Part shown: in pieces, positions 23,951-34,100 of the stretch
Layout of the letters: each line of letters begins with the position of its first letter
How positions within the stretch are numbered: the stretch's first letter is position 1
DNA from: Pseudooceanicola algae
GTDB lineage: Bacteria; Pseudomonadota; Alphaproteobacteria; Rhodobacterales; Rhodobacteraceae
Assembly (NCBI RefSeq): GCF_003590145.2
Contig: NZ_CP060436.1
Span: 1,832,001-1,896,000 of the forward strand
Direction: 5' to 3'
Length of the DNA stretch: 64,000 nt
The notes under the pieces: generated by a model
What the model was told of the DNA's origin: nothing
Seen by the model: the letters and a program-made list of their open reading frames with translations, nothing else
Database searches by the model: none
Program-made: the position numbers and the translations under genes

Positions 23951-26900
23951 TTGACCCGGCCGAGCGAGAGCCGTTTCAACAGAAAGCCCAGACCAGCCAT
24001 GAAGCCCAAGTCCCTTCTCGCCCAGCTCGCCCTGTCCACGGCCCTGACCTCTGCCCTTCTCGGAACCAACGCGCACGCAGACGGGCAGACCACGGTGGGG
24101 CAAACCTATGCCGGTCAGAACCAGCACCTGTCCTTCGATATATCGTCCTCCTCCTATCATTTCATCTGGAGCACGATTTCCCAATCTATCGACGGCTGGG
24201 ACCCGCGGAGCTTTTCGTTGACCGGTTCCACCGTCGGCCTTGCGCTGAACAGCGGAACCACGCTGCAATCCGGGCGCAGTTTCGGTTTCAATGCCATCGG
24301 GATCTACAATACCCAGCAATATTACGGCAACGTCGACATCCAGCCCGTGACCGTCGACCTGACGGACACGGATGTTGACGTGTCGGTTGCCAGCGGGGCC
24401 ACCGTGGATAACCCGGTGATCGGTCTCTACGTCGAAAGCCGGGCGCTGCACGGCGTCGACTCGGGCGGTGCGGCCTCCCCGTCTGGTGTGCATAACGTGA
24501 CCCTTTCCGGCGCGACCGTCACCGTCAGGGCCGACCCCAGCGCCAGCTACAAGGCCGGCGGCGCGGCGGTTTACCTTGACCAGCATCCTGAAGCCGGTGG
24601 TGCCGGCCATGACGACAAGAACACCAACGGTGGCTATGGCAGCCTTGCGCGCACCGTCAACGTTGCAATCGGGAACTCCGTCCTGACCACCGAAGGCCGG
24701 GATATCGCCGGCCTCTTCGTCAACCAAAGGGGCGGCATCGGTGGCCCCGGCCATGATGGCGATTCAAGCGTGAAAGGCGGCACCGGCGGCAGCACCGAAG
24801 GCGTCAACATCCGCTTCAGCGGCGGTGGCAACAGCATTTCGACCACGGGGGATGCCTCCGATGGGGTATCGGTGATCTCGTCTGCCGGGAACGGCGGCAA
24901 GGGATCGGACGATGGCGGCGCCTTCAGCTTCAGCCCGGATGGCGGCGACGGCGGCAATGGCGGCGATGCGGGCCTGTTGTCCTTCACCTCCGATGGGGTC
25001 CTGAACATCGCCACTGCCGGTGAAAACGCCGCCGGGATCGAAATGATCGGGCTGGGCGGCTCCGGCGGCCAGGGAGGCGACATCGAGGATATCTCCTTCG
25101 GCGACGCCGGACAGGCGGGGATCGGCGGCAAGGGGGCCAAGGTCCAGATCCAGCTTGGCGCGGACACCCGCGTGCAGACCGGCGGCCCCGAAGCCAACGG
25201 CATCCACGTGGAATCCATAGGCGGAGACGGCGGCGTCGGCGGCAAGGAACAGACCGACATCTCCGATGCCGAAACCCCGGATGGCGGGCGTGCCGGTGCC
25301 GGTGGCGATATGAACCTGAATGCCGCGCCCGACAGCAGCGTGACCACCCAAGGAGAGAATTCCCACGGCATCCTTGCACGCAGCATCGGCGGCACGGGCG
25401 GCGCATCCGGCCCGGCGGCAGGCGGTTTTGGCGAAGGCCATGCCGGGCGCGGCGGCGAAGGCGGGGCTGGCGGGGCGGTCACGATCACCTCCTCGGGTGA
25501 AATCCGGACCTATGGCCTTGATGCGCGCGGCATCCTCGCCCAGAGCCTCGGCGGCACGGGCGGCAGGGGCGCGGATGCGAACGGCGTGCTGGCCGCCGAA
25601 GGGGGCACCGGCTACAAGGGCGGGAACGCGGGCAACGTGGTCGTGACGCAGGGCGCAGGGTCCATCACCACCTCTGGGGACAATGCGCAGGGCATCCTTG
25701 CGCAATCCATCGCAGGCGGCGGCGGCGCGGGCGGCCGGGGCGACGGATCTCTTTTTTCGGCCAGTGGCGGCGACGGCGCAGAGCCAAGCAATGCCGGCAC
25801 CGTTGCCGTGACGAACAACGGCCTCATCACCACCGACGGCGAAACCTCCTTTGGCCTGGTCGCGCAGTCGATCGGCGGCGGTGGCGGTGTCGGCGGCACG
25901 GGCAGCGGTGTCTTCGTCTCGTCAGGGGGGGATGGCGGTGTCGGGGGCGATGGCAACACGGCGCGGGCCGACCTTGCCTACCAGATCACCACCAACGGGC
26001 AGATGGCCCATGGAGCGATCGTGCAATCGATCGGGGGCGGTGGCGGCGCAGGCGGCAATTCCCTTGCCGGCGGGGCCTTCACCGCACTTGCCATCGGCGG
26101 GACCGGCGGTGACGGCGGCAACGGCGCGCTGGCCGAAGCCCGGATGGACGACGGCAAGATCAGCACCCAGGGCGGCGGCGCCAATGGGCTGGTGGTGCAA
26201 TCCGTGGGTGGCGGTGGTGGCGCCGGCGGCACCGCCTATGCAACATCGGTCGGGATCATCGTCGCCGAGGCCGCGGCCATCGGCGGAAGCGGTGGCAACG
26301 GCGGCGACGGGCATACCGCGACGGCGACGCTGGACAACGGCAGCGTGATCCGGACCTCGGGCGCAGGCGTCAGCGACGTCGACAACCACGGGCTGCTGGT
26401 GCAATCCATCGGGGGCGGTGGCGGCGTCGGCGGCGGGGCAGATGCCTTTGCCATGGCCGTGGCCCTGCCCATCGGCAAGGAAGACGGCGCGGCCAGCACG
26501 CCGACCATCACCATCGATGCTGCCGTGGGCGGGTCGGGCGGCAATGGCGGCGATGCCCTGATCAGCGAGAACCAGAGCGCCAGCGCCTCGGCCCATGTCA
26601 GGGGCGGCAGTTCGGTCAGCACCTCGGGCGACGGCAGCCAGGGCGTCATGGTGCAATCCATCGGCGGCGGCGGCGGTTCGGGCGGGGATTCCTCGGCCGC
26701 CTATGCCTCGGTCGGAATGGGGGCCAGCCGCATTCCGGGTACTCCCTCCCCGGTCAACGTCAACCTGTCCCTCGCCGTCGGTGGCAAGTGCACCGAGTCA
26801 GCCAGCGACCCGAGCTGTTCCGGCGGTAGTGGCAGCAAGGCAGAATTCATCCTGGGCGACGACAACAGCCTGCCCAGCCTTGTCAGCACCACCGGGAACC

Positions 26901-29900
26901 TGTCCAACGGCGTCGTGATACAATCCATCGGCGGCGGTGGCGGCAATGCCGGTCTCGGCTCGACCGCATCCAGCAATTACTTCAGCGGCCCGAAGCAGCA
27001 GATCAAGATCACCCTGGGCAGCGTTGGCGGCGCGGGTGGCAACGGCGACGAGGCCACGGCGACGATCGCGGAAAACGGCATGGTCCAGACCTCGGGCAGC
27101 AATTCGCGCGGCCTGGTCGTGCAGTCCATCGGCGGCGGCGGCGGCATCGCCTCGGGCGGGGGCGTCACGCGGATCGGGGCCCTCGACAAGGATGTGTCGT
27201 TCAGCGTGCCCTCCGGCCAGTCCTTCGTGCACACGATCGACACGGAGATGTCCCTGAAGATCGGCTCGGACGGCGGCACGGGCGGCAATGCAGGCCTTGC
27301 GAAAGTGGTGCACATGGGCACCATCCAGACCCTTGGCGCCGGCTCTACCGGCATCCTGGTGCAGTCCATCGGGGGCGGCGGAGGGATCGGCGGGGCCGCC
27401 GGCGAACCCGCAGATCCCTCCGATGAGGTGATCGACGACTTCACGGATCTCTTCAACGAGATCTACGCCGAGACCGTACCGGCAGAGAGCTCCACGCTTC
27501 TGGTGTTGGCCGCAGAGGGCGACGGCGACGCGCCCGAGCCGATCAAGTCCGGCAAGCTGTCGATCAACGCGAGCGTCAACATCGGTGGCACCGGCGGCTC
27601 CGGCGGTCACGGCGGCCAAGTCGACGCGACCCAGTCGGGCGTCATCGTCACCTATGGCGACCTCTCCTTCGGCCTCAAGGCGCAATCCGTCGGCGGCGGC
27701 GGCGGCACCGGCGGCACCGCCGTGGCCGAAGCGACCCCGAACACCCTGCGGTCCTACTTCAAGAGCTACAACATCAAGACCAACCTGTCGCTCGGCTTCG
27801 AAGGAAACGGCGGGCCGGGCGCATCGGGCGGCGCGGTCAACGTCACGCTTGGCGAAGGGCTGATCAGTACCGGGCTGACAGATGGCAGCAGTGGTTTCGG
27901 CGCCATCGGCATCCTGGCGCAATCGGTCGGCGGTGGCGGCGGAACGGCCGGCGACAACACCGTGGCACCCGATGGGGTCCAGAGCGATGACGCAGACCCC
28001 GACGAGGACCTTTCTGTCGACCTGACCCCGCCCAGCCTGACGCTTGGCGCGAATGTGTCAGTGGCCGGCACCGACACATTCGCCGGAGCGGGCGGTGTGG
28101 TCACGCTGGCAAGCGCAGCGGGCGAAACCGGGACACAGACCGTCATCACCCAGGGCGAGCAGGCGCATGGTGTCGTGCTGCAATCGATCGGCGGCGGTGG
28201 CGGGATCATCACCCGCGGCGGGTCGGTCGACCTGGGCTATGACGACAGCGTCCTGAACCCCACGGCCTATGTCAGCTTGGGCAGCCGTTCCAGCAATGCG
28301 CAGATCGAGGGCGGCTTGATCGACACCGCGGGCCTGACTGCGGCCACGCCGCTGGAGATCCTGACCAATGGCACCGGCGCCTTCGGGATGCTGGCGCAAT
28401 CGGTGGGCGGCGGCGGCGGGATCCTGTCGGCCTCCCACGGCATGACGACGCAGTCCTTCCAGATGGGCACCTCCGGCTTCGGCAACGGCGGAGCCGTCAA
28501 CCTGGTCCTGCCCACCGGCAGCACCATCACCACCACGGGCAAGGCCGCGCATGGCATCGTGGCCCAGTCCATCGGGGGCGGCGGCGGGATCTTCACCACC
28601 TACCATGACAGCGCGCCCTCTGTTTCCAACATTACCACGCGCTTTGCCGACACCGGTGGCACGTCCATCGACAGCAGCGGCGCCGGCCAGGATGTGACCA
28701 TCGAGTCCGCTGCCGATATCCATGTCAGCGGCGAAGGCGCCATGGGCATCATCGCCCAATCCGTCGGTGGCGGCGGGGGCCTGGCCGCACTACGGGACGG
28801 TACGCTGTTCCTCGGCACTTCCAGCACGGCGTCCAACACCGACGGCTACGGCGGAAAGGTCACCCTGCGCCTGACCGGCGACGTAATTGCCTCGGGCAGC
28901 GGCGGGACCGGCATCATCGCCCAGAGCGCCGGGGTCACCGGCCGTCAGATCGTCTCGATCACCCTCGGCAGCGAGGACGGGACCGAGGTGTCCACCGTGT
29001 CGGGGGGAACCGGCGATGACGCCTGGGGCATTCGCCTGCTCGGCGGGATCGAGGACGCCCAATATCACAACCAGCTGACCATCCACGCCGGATCTCTCGT
29101 CTCGGCGGTCTCGGGGCAGGCGATCCTGCAAAGCGATGGCAACCTCGATGTCTTCAACAGCGGCGAGATCCGCGGCACGGTCCAGCTGGGCACGGGCGTG
29201 GTCAGCGGCACCCCTGCCGTGGCCTCCCCTGCTCCGACGCCCCTCGCCTTTGCGGCCAGCGTGCCCAGCTATGGCACGCTCTACAATTCCGGCACGCTCG
29301 GTTCCCTGCCGGGGACCGAAGCCGTGATCGGCGGGCACCTCGTGCAAGATGGCGATGGCGTCATGGCCCCCGTGGTGAACTTCGCAACCGGCGCGGTCGG
29401 CGGCTTCCGGGTGCTGGGCGATGCGCAGCTTGACGGGACGGTCGTTCCGCAGCTTGCCGGCATCATACCGGGCGTCTCGATTGGTTTCCTGACGGTCGAG
29501 GGCAGCACCAGCGGCGCGCTCGGCGGGGGGCGGTCGGCGCTGTTCGGCTATGATGTCGAGATCCGAAATGGCAGCCACATGCTGTCGGTCAGCGGCCGGG
29601 ATTTCGACGCCGCCGAGTTCGGGCTATCGACCGCCGCCGCCGAAACCGCGCGCGAGCTGGAATATGTCTTCGACAGCGGCCAGACCGAGCTTGCGGGCTA
29701 TTTCGCAACCCTCGATCAGGTCGCGACCATCGATCCCGCGGCCTTCGACACCGCACTGGGCCAGATCAGCCCGCATCCGGTCATGGGCCTGATGGCACAC
29801 CGGGCCAGCGAAGCCTCGCGCATCGCCGACGCGGCGATGAGCTGCCCCGTCTTCGAGCGCGGCGATGCCTTCCTCAGCGAAGACTCCTGCGTTTATGGAC

Positions 29901-30706
29901 GTCTCGGCGCCTCGCGCAGCGAACAGGACAGCGACGGCGACACCGACAGCCGCTATGGCGACACCACCTGGCTGATCGGGCAACAGACCGAGATCTCGCC
30001 CGACGTGTTCCTGGGCGGCACGCTGTCCTACAGCGACACCTGGATGAGCAACGACACCGGCGTTTCCGCCGATGGCTACGGCGTCGCGGCGGCGGTGACG
30101 CTGAAACATGAAACCGGCCCCTGGCTGCTCACCGGCGCGGTCTTCGGCAATCTTGGCCAGGACGATGTGGAACGGCGGGTCGACATGGGCACCTTCAGCG
30201 GCACCGGCACGGGATCGGTCACCAGCCGGTCGCTGGGACTGCGCGCCCGCGTCGCCTATACCATCGGCAGTGAACGCAGCTATCTGCGGCCCTCGATGAA
30301 CCTCGATGGGATCATCGCGCGCTCCGAAGCCTGGAAAGAGGACGGCATGGGGGCGATCGGGCTGGACTACGACGCCACCGAACACCGGACCGCGATCCTG
30401 ACCCCGGCGCTGGAATTCGGCGGGCGGACCGAGCTGCGCGAGGACCTGAGCCTGCGCAGCTTTGTCTCGGCCGGGGTGATCCTGCGCAGCAACGACACCT
30501 GGAACGCAACGGCCCATCTACGCGGCGCAGGGGGCAGCGACGGGATCGACGTCAGCCTGCCGCAGGACAGCACCGCGCTGCAACTGCGGGCCGGGGTTCA
30601 GCTTTACAACAAGGACGGGCTGGATCTGCGGGTCGAGTACACGGGCAGTTTCGGCGAGACCTCGACCAGCCATTCGGGGCTGCTGAACGTCTCCTACCGG
30701 TTCTGA
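23951..30706 (+). CDS. Giant glycine-rich repeat autotransporter (type Va-like surface protein)
   Basis: 2251 residues if translated from TTG 23951, which has a strong GGGAGGAG site; the ATG at 23999 (MKPKSLLAQLALSTALTSAL...) begins a normal signal peptide but lacks a good site, so an extended signal peptide is plausible. The passenger (to about residue 1970) contains at least fifteen units built on HGIxxQSIGGGGGxGG, some 50-110 residues apart. The C-terminal 270-290 residues form an autotransporter beta-barrel ending in SYRF, which would translocate the passenger through the outer membrane. Four cysteines only (two near residues 950, two just before the barrel). It is probably an adhesin or biofilm surface fibre. 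No protease or lipase motif is visible. Confidence 0.92.
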   Translation: MTRPSESRFNRKPRPAMKPKSLLAQLALSTALTSALLGTNAHADGQTTVGQTYAGQNQHLSFDISSSSYHFIWSTISQSIDGWDPRSFSLTGSTVGLALNSGTTLQSGRSFGFNAIGIYNTQQYYGNVDIQPVTVDLTDTDVDVSVASGATVDNPVIGLYVESRALHGVDSGGAASPSGVHNVTLSGATVTVRADPSASYKAGGAAVYLDQHPEAGGAGHDDKNTNGGYGSLARTVNVAIGNSVLTTEGRDIAGLFVNQRGGIGGPGHDGDSSVKGGTGGSTEGVNIRFSGGGNSISTTGDASDGVSVISSAGNGGKGSDDGGAFSFSPDGGDGGNGGDAGLLSFTSDGVLNIATAGENAAGIEMIGLGGSGGQGGDIEDISFGDAGQAGIGGKGAKVQIQLGADTRVQTGGPEANGIHVESIGGDGGVGGKEQTDISDAETPDGGRAGAGGDMNLNAAPDSSVTTQGENSHGILARSIGGTGGASGPAAGGFGEGHAGRGGEGGAGGAVTITSSGEIRTYGLDARGILAQSLGGTGGRGADANGVLAAEGGTGYKGGNAGNVVVTQGAGSITTSGDNAQGILAQSIAGGGGAGGRGDGSLFSASGGDGAEPSNAGTVAVTNNGLITTDGETSFGLVAQSIGGGGGVGGTGSGVFVSSGGDGGVGGDGNTARADLAYQITTNGQMAHGAIVQSIGGGGGAGGNSLAGGAFTALAIGGTGGDGGNGALAEARMDDGKISTQGGGANGLVVQSVGGGGGAGGTAYATSVGIIVAEAAAIGGSGGNGGDGHTATATLDNGSVIRTSGAGVSDVDNHGLLVQSIGGGGGVGGGADAFAMAVALPIGKEDGAASTPTITIDAAVGGSGGNGGDALISENQSASASAHVRGGSSVSTSGDGSQGVMVQSIGGGGGSGGDSSAAYASVGMGASRIPGTPSPVNVNLSLAVGGKCTESASDPSCSGGSGSKAEFILGDDNSLPSLVSTTGNLSNGVVIQSIGGGGGNAGLGSTASSNYFSGPKQQIKITLGSVGGAGGNGDEATATIAENGMVQTSGSNSRGLVVQSIGGGGGIASGGGVTRIGALDKDVSFSVPSGQSFVHTIDTEMSLKIGSDGGTGGNAGLAKVVHMGTIQTLGAGSTGILVQSIGGGGGIGGAAGEPADPSDEVIDDFTDLFNEIYAETVPAESSTLLVLAAEGDGDAPEPIKSGKLSINASVNIGGTGGSGGHGGQVDATQSGVIVTYGDLSFGLKAQSVGGGGGTGGTAVAEATPNTLRSYFKSYNIKTNLSLGFEGNGGPGASGGAVNVTLGEGLISTGLTDGSSGFGAIGILAQSVGGGGGTAGDNTVAPDGVQSDDADPDEDLSVDLTPPSLTLGANVSVAGTDTFAGAGGVVTLASAAGETGTQTVITQGEQAHGVVLQSIGGGGGIITRGGSVDLGYDDSVLNPTAYVSLGSRSSNAQIEGGLIDTAGLTAATPLEILTNGTGAFGMLAQSVGGGGGILSASHGMTTQSFQMGTSGFGNGGAVNLVLPTGSTITTTGKAAHGIVAQSIGGGGGIFTTYHDSAPSVSNITTRFADTGGTSIDSSGAGQDVTIESAADIHVSGEGAMGIIAQSVGGGGGLAALRDGTLFLGTSSTASNTDGYGGKVTLRLTGDVIASGSGGTGIIAQSAGVTGRQIVSITLGSEDGTEVSTVSGGTGDDAWGIRLLGGIEDAQYHNQLTIHAGSLVSAVSGQAILQSDGNLDVFNSGEIRGTVQLGTGVVSGTPAVASPAPTPLAFAASVPSYGTLYNSGTLGSLPGTEAVIGGHLVQDGDGVMAPVVNFATGAVGGFRVLGDAQLDGTVVPQLAGIIPGVSIGFLTVEGSTSGALGGGRSALFGYDVEIRNGSHMLSVSGRDFDAAEFGLSTAAAETARELEYVFDSGQTELAGYFATLDQVATIDPAAFDTALGQISPHPVMGLMAHRASEASRIADAAMSCPVFERGDAFLSEDSCVYGRLGASRSEQDSDGDTDSRYGDTTWLIGQQTEISPDVFLGGTLSYSDTWMSNDTGVSADGYGVAAAVTLKHETGPWLLTGAVFGNLGQDDVERRVDMGTFSGTGTGSVTSRSLGLRARVAYTIGSERSYLRPSMNLDGIIARSEAWKEDGMGAIGLDYDATEHRTAILTPALEFGGRTELREDLSLRSFVSAGVILRSNDTWNATAHLRGAGGSDGIDVSLPQDSTALQLRAGVQLYNKDGLDLRVEYTGSFGETSTSHSGLLNVSYRF

Positions 30707-30712
30707 AACCGA

Positions 30713-30738
30713 CCTGCGGGCCCTCTCCGGCCCGCAGG
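30713..30738. terminator. Hairpin between the converging autotransporter and response-regulator genes
   Basis: A perfect 10-bp stem (CCTGCGGGCC / GGCCCGCAGG, loop CTCTCC) starting 7 bases after the autotransporter stop and followed by a pyrimidine run (CTTCCCCTTC). Probably terminates the autotransporter mRNA. Confidence 0.7.
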
Positions 30739-30818
30739 CTTCCCCTTCAGGGGCGTCGAAACCGCCTCATCAATCCGGCCACGAGAACGCAGGCGCGCGG
30801 CCAGCCAACGCCGGGCCC

Positions 30819-31184
30819 CTAGGTCCGCAGGAAAAGCGCATTGCTGATCGACGCGAAATCGATCGGCTTTTCGCAGCGGGGGATCTCGGCGTAGCTGGGA
30901 TCGATGGACGCCGCATCATACCCCGTCAGGAACAGGAAGGGCACCTGCCGTTGCCGAAGCACATCGGCAACCGGGTAGACATAGCTGCCCCGGATATTCA
31001 CATCCAGCAGCGCCGCGTCCAGATGCGCCCGGCTTTCGATTTCCCGAATGGCATCTTCGACGGTCGCAACGGGCCCGCAAACCACGGCCCCGGCTTCGGT
31101 CAGCCCTTCGGCCATGTCGAGGGCGACAAGGTAATCGTCCTCCACGATCAGGATCGTCCGTCCCTTGAATTTAGACATCGGCAT
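30819..31184 (-). CDS. Single-domain response regulator
   Basis: 121 residues, only a receiver domain: acidic pair in VEDDYLV, phospho-acceptor Asp in AALLDVNI (about residue 61), conserved Thr in FLFLTGYD and Lys in CEKP. There is no output domain, so it probably acts by protein contact or as a phosphate sink for the neighbouring kinase. The ATG is adjacent to the kinase stop, and its AGGAG site lies inside the kinase gene, so the two are co-translated. Receivers paired with HWE-type kinases, often with the CEKP ending, are frequent in alphaproteobacteria. Confidence 0.9.
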   Translation of the reverse strand: MPMSKFKGRTILIVEDDYLVALDMAEGLTEAGAVVCGPVATVEDAIREIESRAHLDAALLDVNIRGSYVYPVADVLRQRQVPFLFLTGYDAASIDPSYAEIPRCEKPIDFASISNALFLRT

Positions 31185-34100
31185 TCAATTCTCCTGCTCG
31201 TTATTCAGAGGCACTTCGATCACGCAGCGCAGCTCTGTCTCATTCAACTCGTAGGATGTCCGCGCCCCGAGGGAATGCGGAAGGGCCTGTTCGATCAGGG
31301 TCCGGCCATAGCCGCTATCTGCGACCTTGATCCGATCATCCGTCGTATCGATGCCGGTTTCCAGCCATTCGATCCGCATCCAGACATGGTCTTCCCCGTC
31401 CGAAATCTCTTGCCAGGAGACCTTTAGCCGCCCGGCCTCGTTGCCGAGGGCGCCGTATTTCAGCGCGTTCGTGGCCAGTTCGTGCAAGGCCAGCGACAGC
31501 GTCTGGACGACCGAGCTGCGCACCAGGATGCGCGGGCCCGCGAATTCGATCCGGTCGCCGTCGATCTCGTGCCCGATGGCCTTGACCTCAAGCCGCAGGA
31601 TATCCCCGATGTTGATCGGCTCGACATCGGCGCGCGACAACAGCCCCTGGACCCGCGACAGCGCGGCCAGCCGGTTGCGGAAATGCGACTGGAATTCCTG
31701 CATGGAGCCGGTGGTGCGCTGCGTCTGGCTGGCGACGGCCTGTACCACGGCAATCAGGTTGCGGGTGCGGTGCTGAAGTTCCGCGATCAGCACCTGTTGC
31801 TGGGCGGTCAGGCTGCGCGCTTCGGTGACATCCCGGCCAAGGCCCGCGATGCGGGTCACGCGGCCATCGTCGGCCTTCAGCGGGAAATCCGTTTCCTGCA
31901 CCCAGCGGACCTGCCCATCTGTGCGCCGGATCACGCGGAATTCATGGGTCACATGGGCACCCGTCCGAACCCGGTCAATCGCCGTCTGGAAGGACGCGCG
32001 GTCGTCGGGGTGAATCACCCCCTGCCACTGATCCAGCCCGGCCGAGATCACCTCGTCACGTGAAATGCCATAGATCGTCTCGAACGCGGGGCTGACATAT
32101 TCAAAGGCAGCGCGCTCCGCATCGCAGACCCAGACCACGTCCGAGGACGCCTCGCCGATCTGGCGGAACCGCTCTTCGCTTTCGCGCAGTTTGGCATCGG
32201 CGCGGGCACGTTCGACGGCGGCCCAGGTCCGGTCAGCGGTTTCCCGGATCAGCGCCACGTCGATATCCGTCCAATGGCGCGGCTTTCGGTCCTGCACGGT
32301 CAGGACCGCTTCCAGCCGGCCGCCCTTGATCAGGGGCATCGACAGGAACGAGCCGCGCGATTCAGCGGCCAGCAGGCTTGCGCCCCGCTTGGCACGCGGG
32401 TCGGGATCACCCGACAGGTTGACCATTTCGACGGGTTCCCCCCGGCGGAACCGGGCCAGCAGCGGCTTCCCGAAATCGGCCAGCCGATAGCGCATCTGCT
32501 GGCTGGGGCTGATGCCATCGGTCCAGTCGACCAGCACACTGGCCTCGCCCCCGGCCTCGTCAATCTCGGCATAGGCCACGCGGCCGACACCCAGATGCTG
32601 CCCCAGCACGGTACTGGCCGCATGCATCAGGTCGGAAGGGTCCGAGACGGTCAGCAGGGCATCGTTCAGTTCTCCGACAAAGCGTTGCCGCGCTGCGCCT
32701 TCCTTGATCGCATCCATGGCTTCGCGGCGCACACGGCCCAGATCAAGGTTGGAATGCACGCGCGCCAACAGATCCATCGCCTGGAAGGGCTTGACAAGGT
32801 AGTCGTCTGCCCCGGCCCGCAGCCCGTCGGCCTGCGCCTCCTCGCCCGCACGGGCGGAAAGCAGGATAAAGGGGATATCGCGGGTTTCAGGCGCGCTGCG
32901 CACGGCCTTGAGCAGTTCGAAGCCATCCATCTTCGGCAGCATCACATCGGACAGCACCAGGTCGGCGCGCTGCGCCTGCAACAGCGCCAGGGCCTGCACA
33001 CCATCCGCCGCGCTGCGCACCCGGTAGCGCGGGGTCAGCAGCTTCTCGATATAGCCGCGCATATCGGCGTTGTCGTCCACCAGCAGCACCTCGGCCGTCC
33101 CTTCGCCCCCCTGATCGGCGGCTTGCGGGGACTGCGTCGCGGCGGCGGCCGGTGCCTCGGGCAGCCAGCGTATGGCCTCTTCGACATAGGCCTCGGCGCG
33201 GATCGCGGTGTCGGTGTCGGTATCGGACCGGTCGGTCAGACCGCTGCCTGCAGGCAGATGGTCGGTGCCGAAGGGCAGCCGCACGGTGACTTCGGTCCCG
33301 CAGCCAAGGGTGCTTTCGACATCGACCGACCCGGCGTGCAGAGCGACAAGATCGTGCACCAGCGCCAACCCGATGCCGGACCCTTCGTGCGACCGGCCAC
33401 GGGCGTTCTCGACCTGGTGGAAACGCTCGAAGATCCGGGGCAGTTCGTCCTGCGGGATGCCCGTACCGGTGTCGCGCACCCGCAGCACCGCCATGTCGCC
33501 CTCGGCCGCGACAGAGATCGCGATGCCGCCCTCGAACGTGAACTTGAAGGCATTGGACATAAGGTTGAGGACGATCTTTTCCCACATGTCGCGGTCCACA
33601 TGGACCGGCTCCTGCAAGGGCGGCACATCAAGGGTCAGCGACAGCCCGGCAGCGTCGCAGGCAGAGCGGAAGTTGCTGGAAAGCTGGGCGGTCAGCCCGG
33701 CAAGATCGACAGGTTCATAGCGCGCCTGCATACGCCCGGCTTCGGCGCGGCTGAAGTCGAGCAGCGTATTGACCAGTTTCAGCAACCGCAGCCCGTTGCG
33801 CTGTATCAGCGCGATCTGGTCACGGTCGTCCCCTTCGATGGAATCCCGCGTCAAGAGGTCATCCAGCGGCCCCAGCATCAGGGTCAGCGGTGTGCGGAAT
33901 TCGTGGCTGACATTGGAAAAGAAGGTGGTCTTGGCGCGGTCGATCTCGGCCAGGGCTTCGGCGCGCTGGCGTTCTTCGTCATGGGCGCGGGCGTTGCCGA
34001 TGGCCGCAGCGACCTGGCGCTGCAACAGGGTCATGAAGGTCTTGTAGCCCTCGTCCCAGACCAGCCGCGGGCTGAGCCCGGCGACAAGGAAACCTTCGGC

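Noticed and set aside
24720-28800. Regular repeats that could suggest a CRISPR or satellite array
   Set aside because: Repeats are in frame, vary at third positions and encode the autotransporter glycine units; spacing is irregular.
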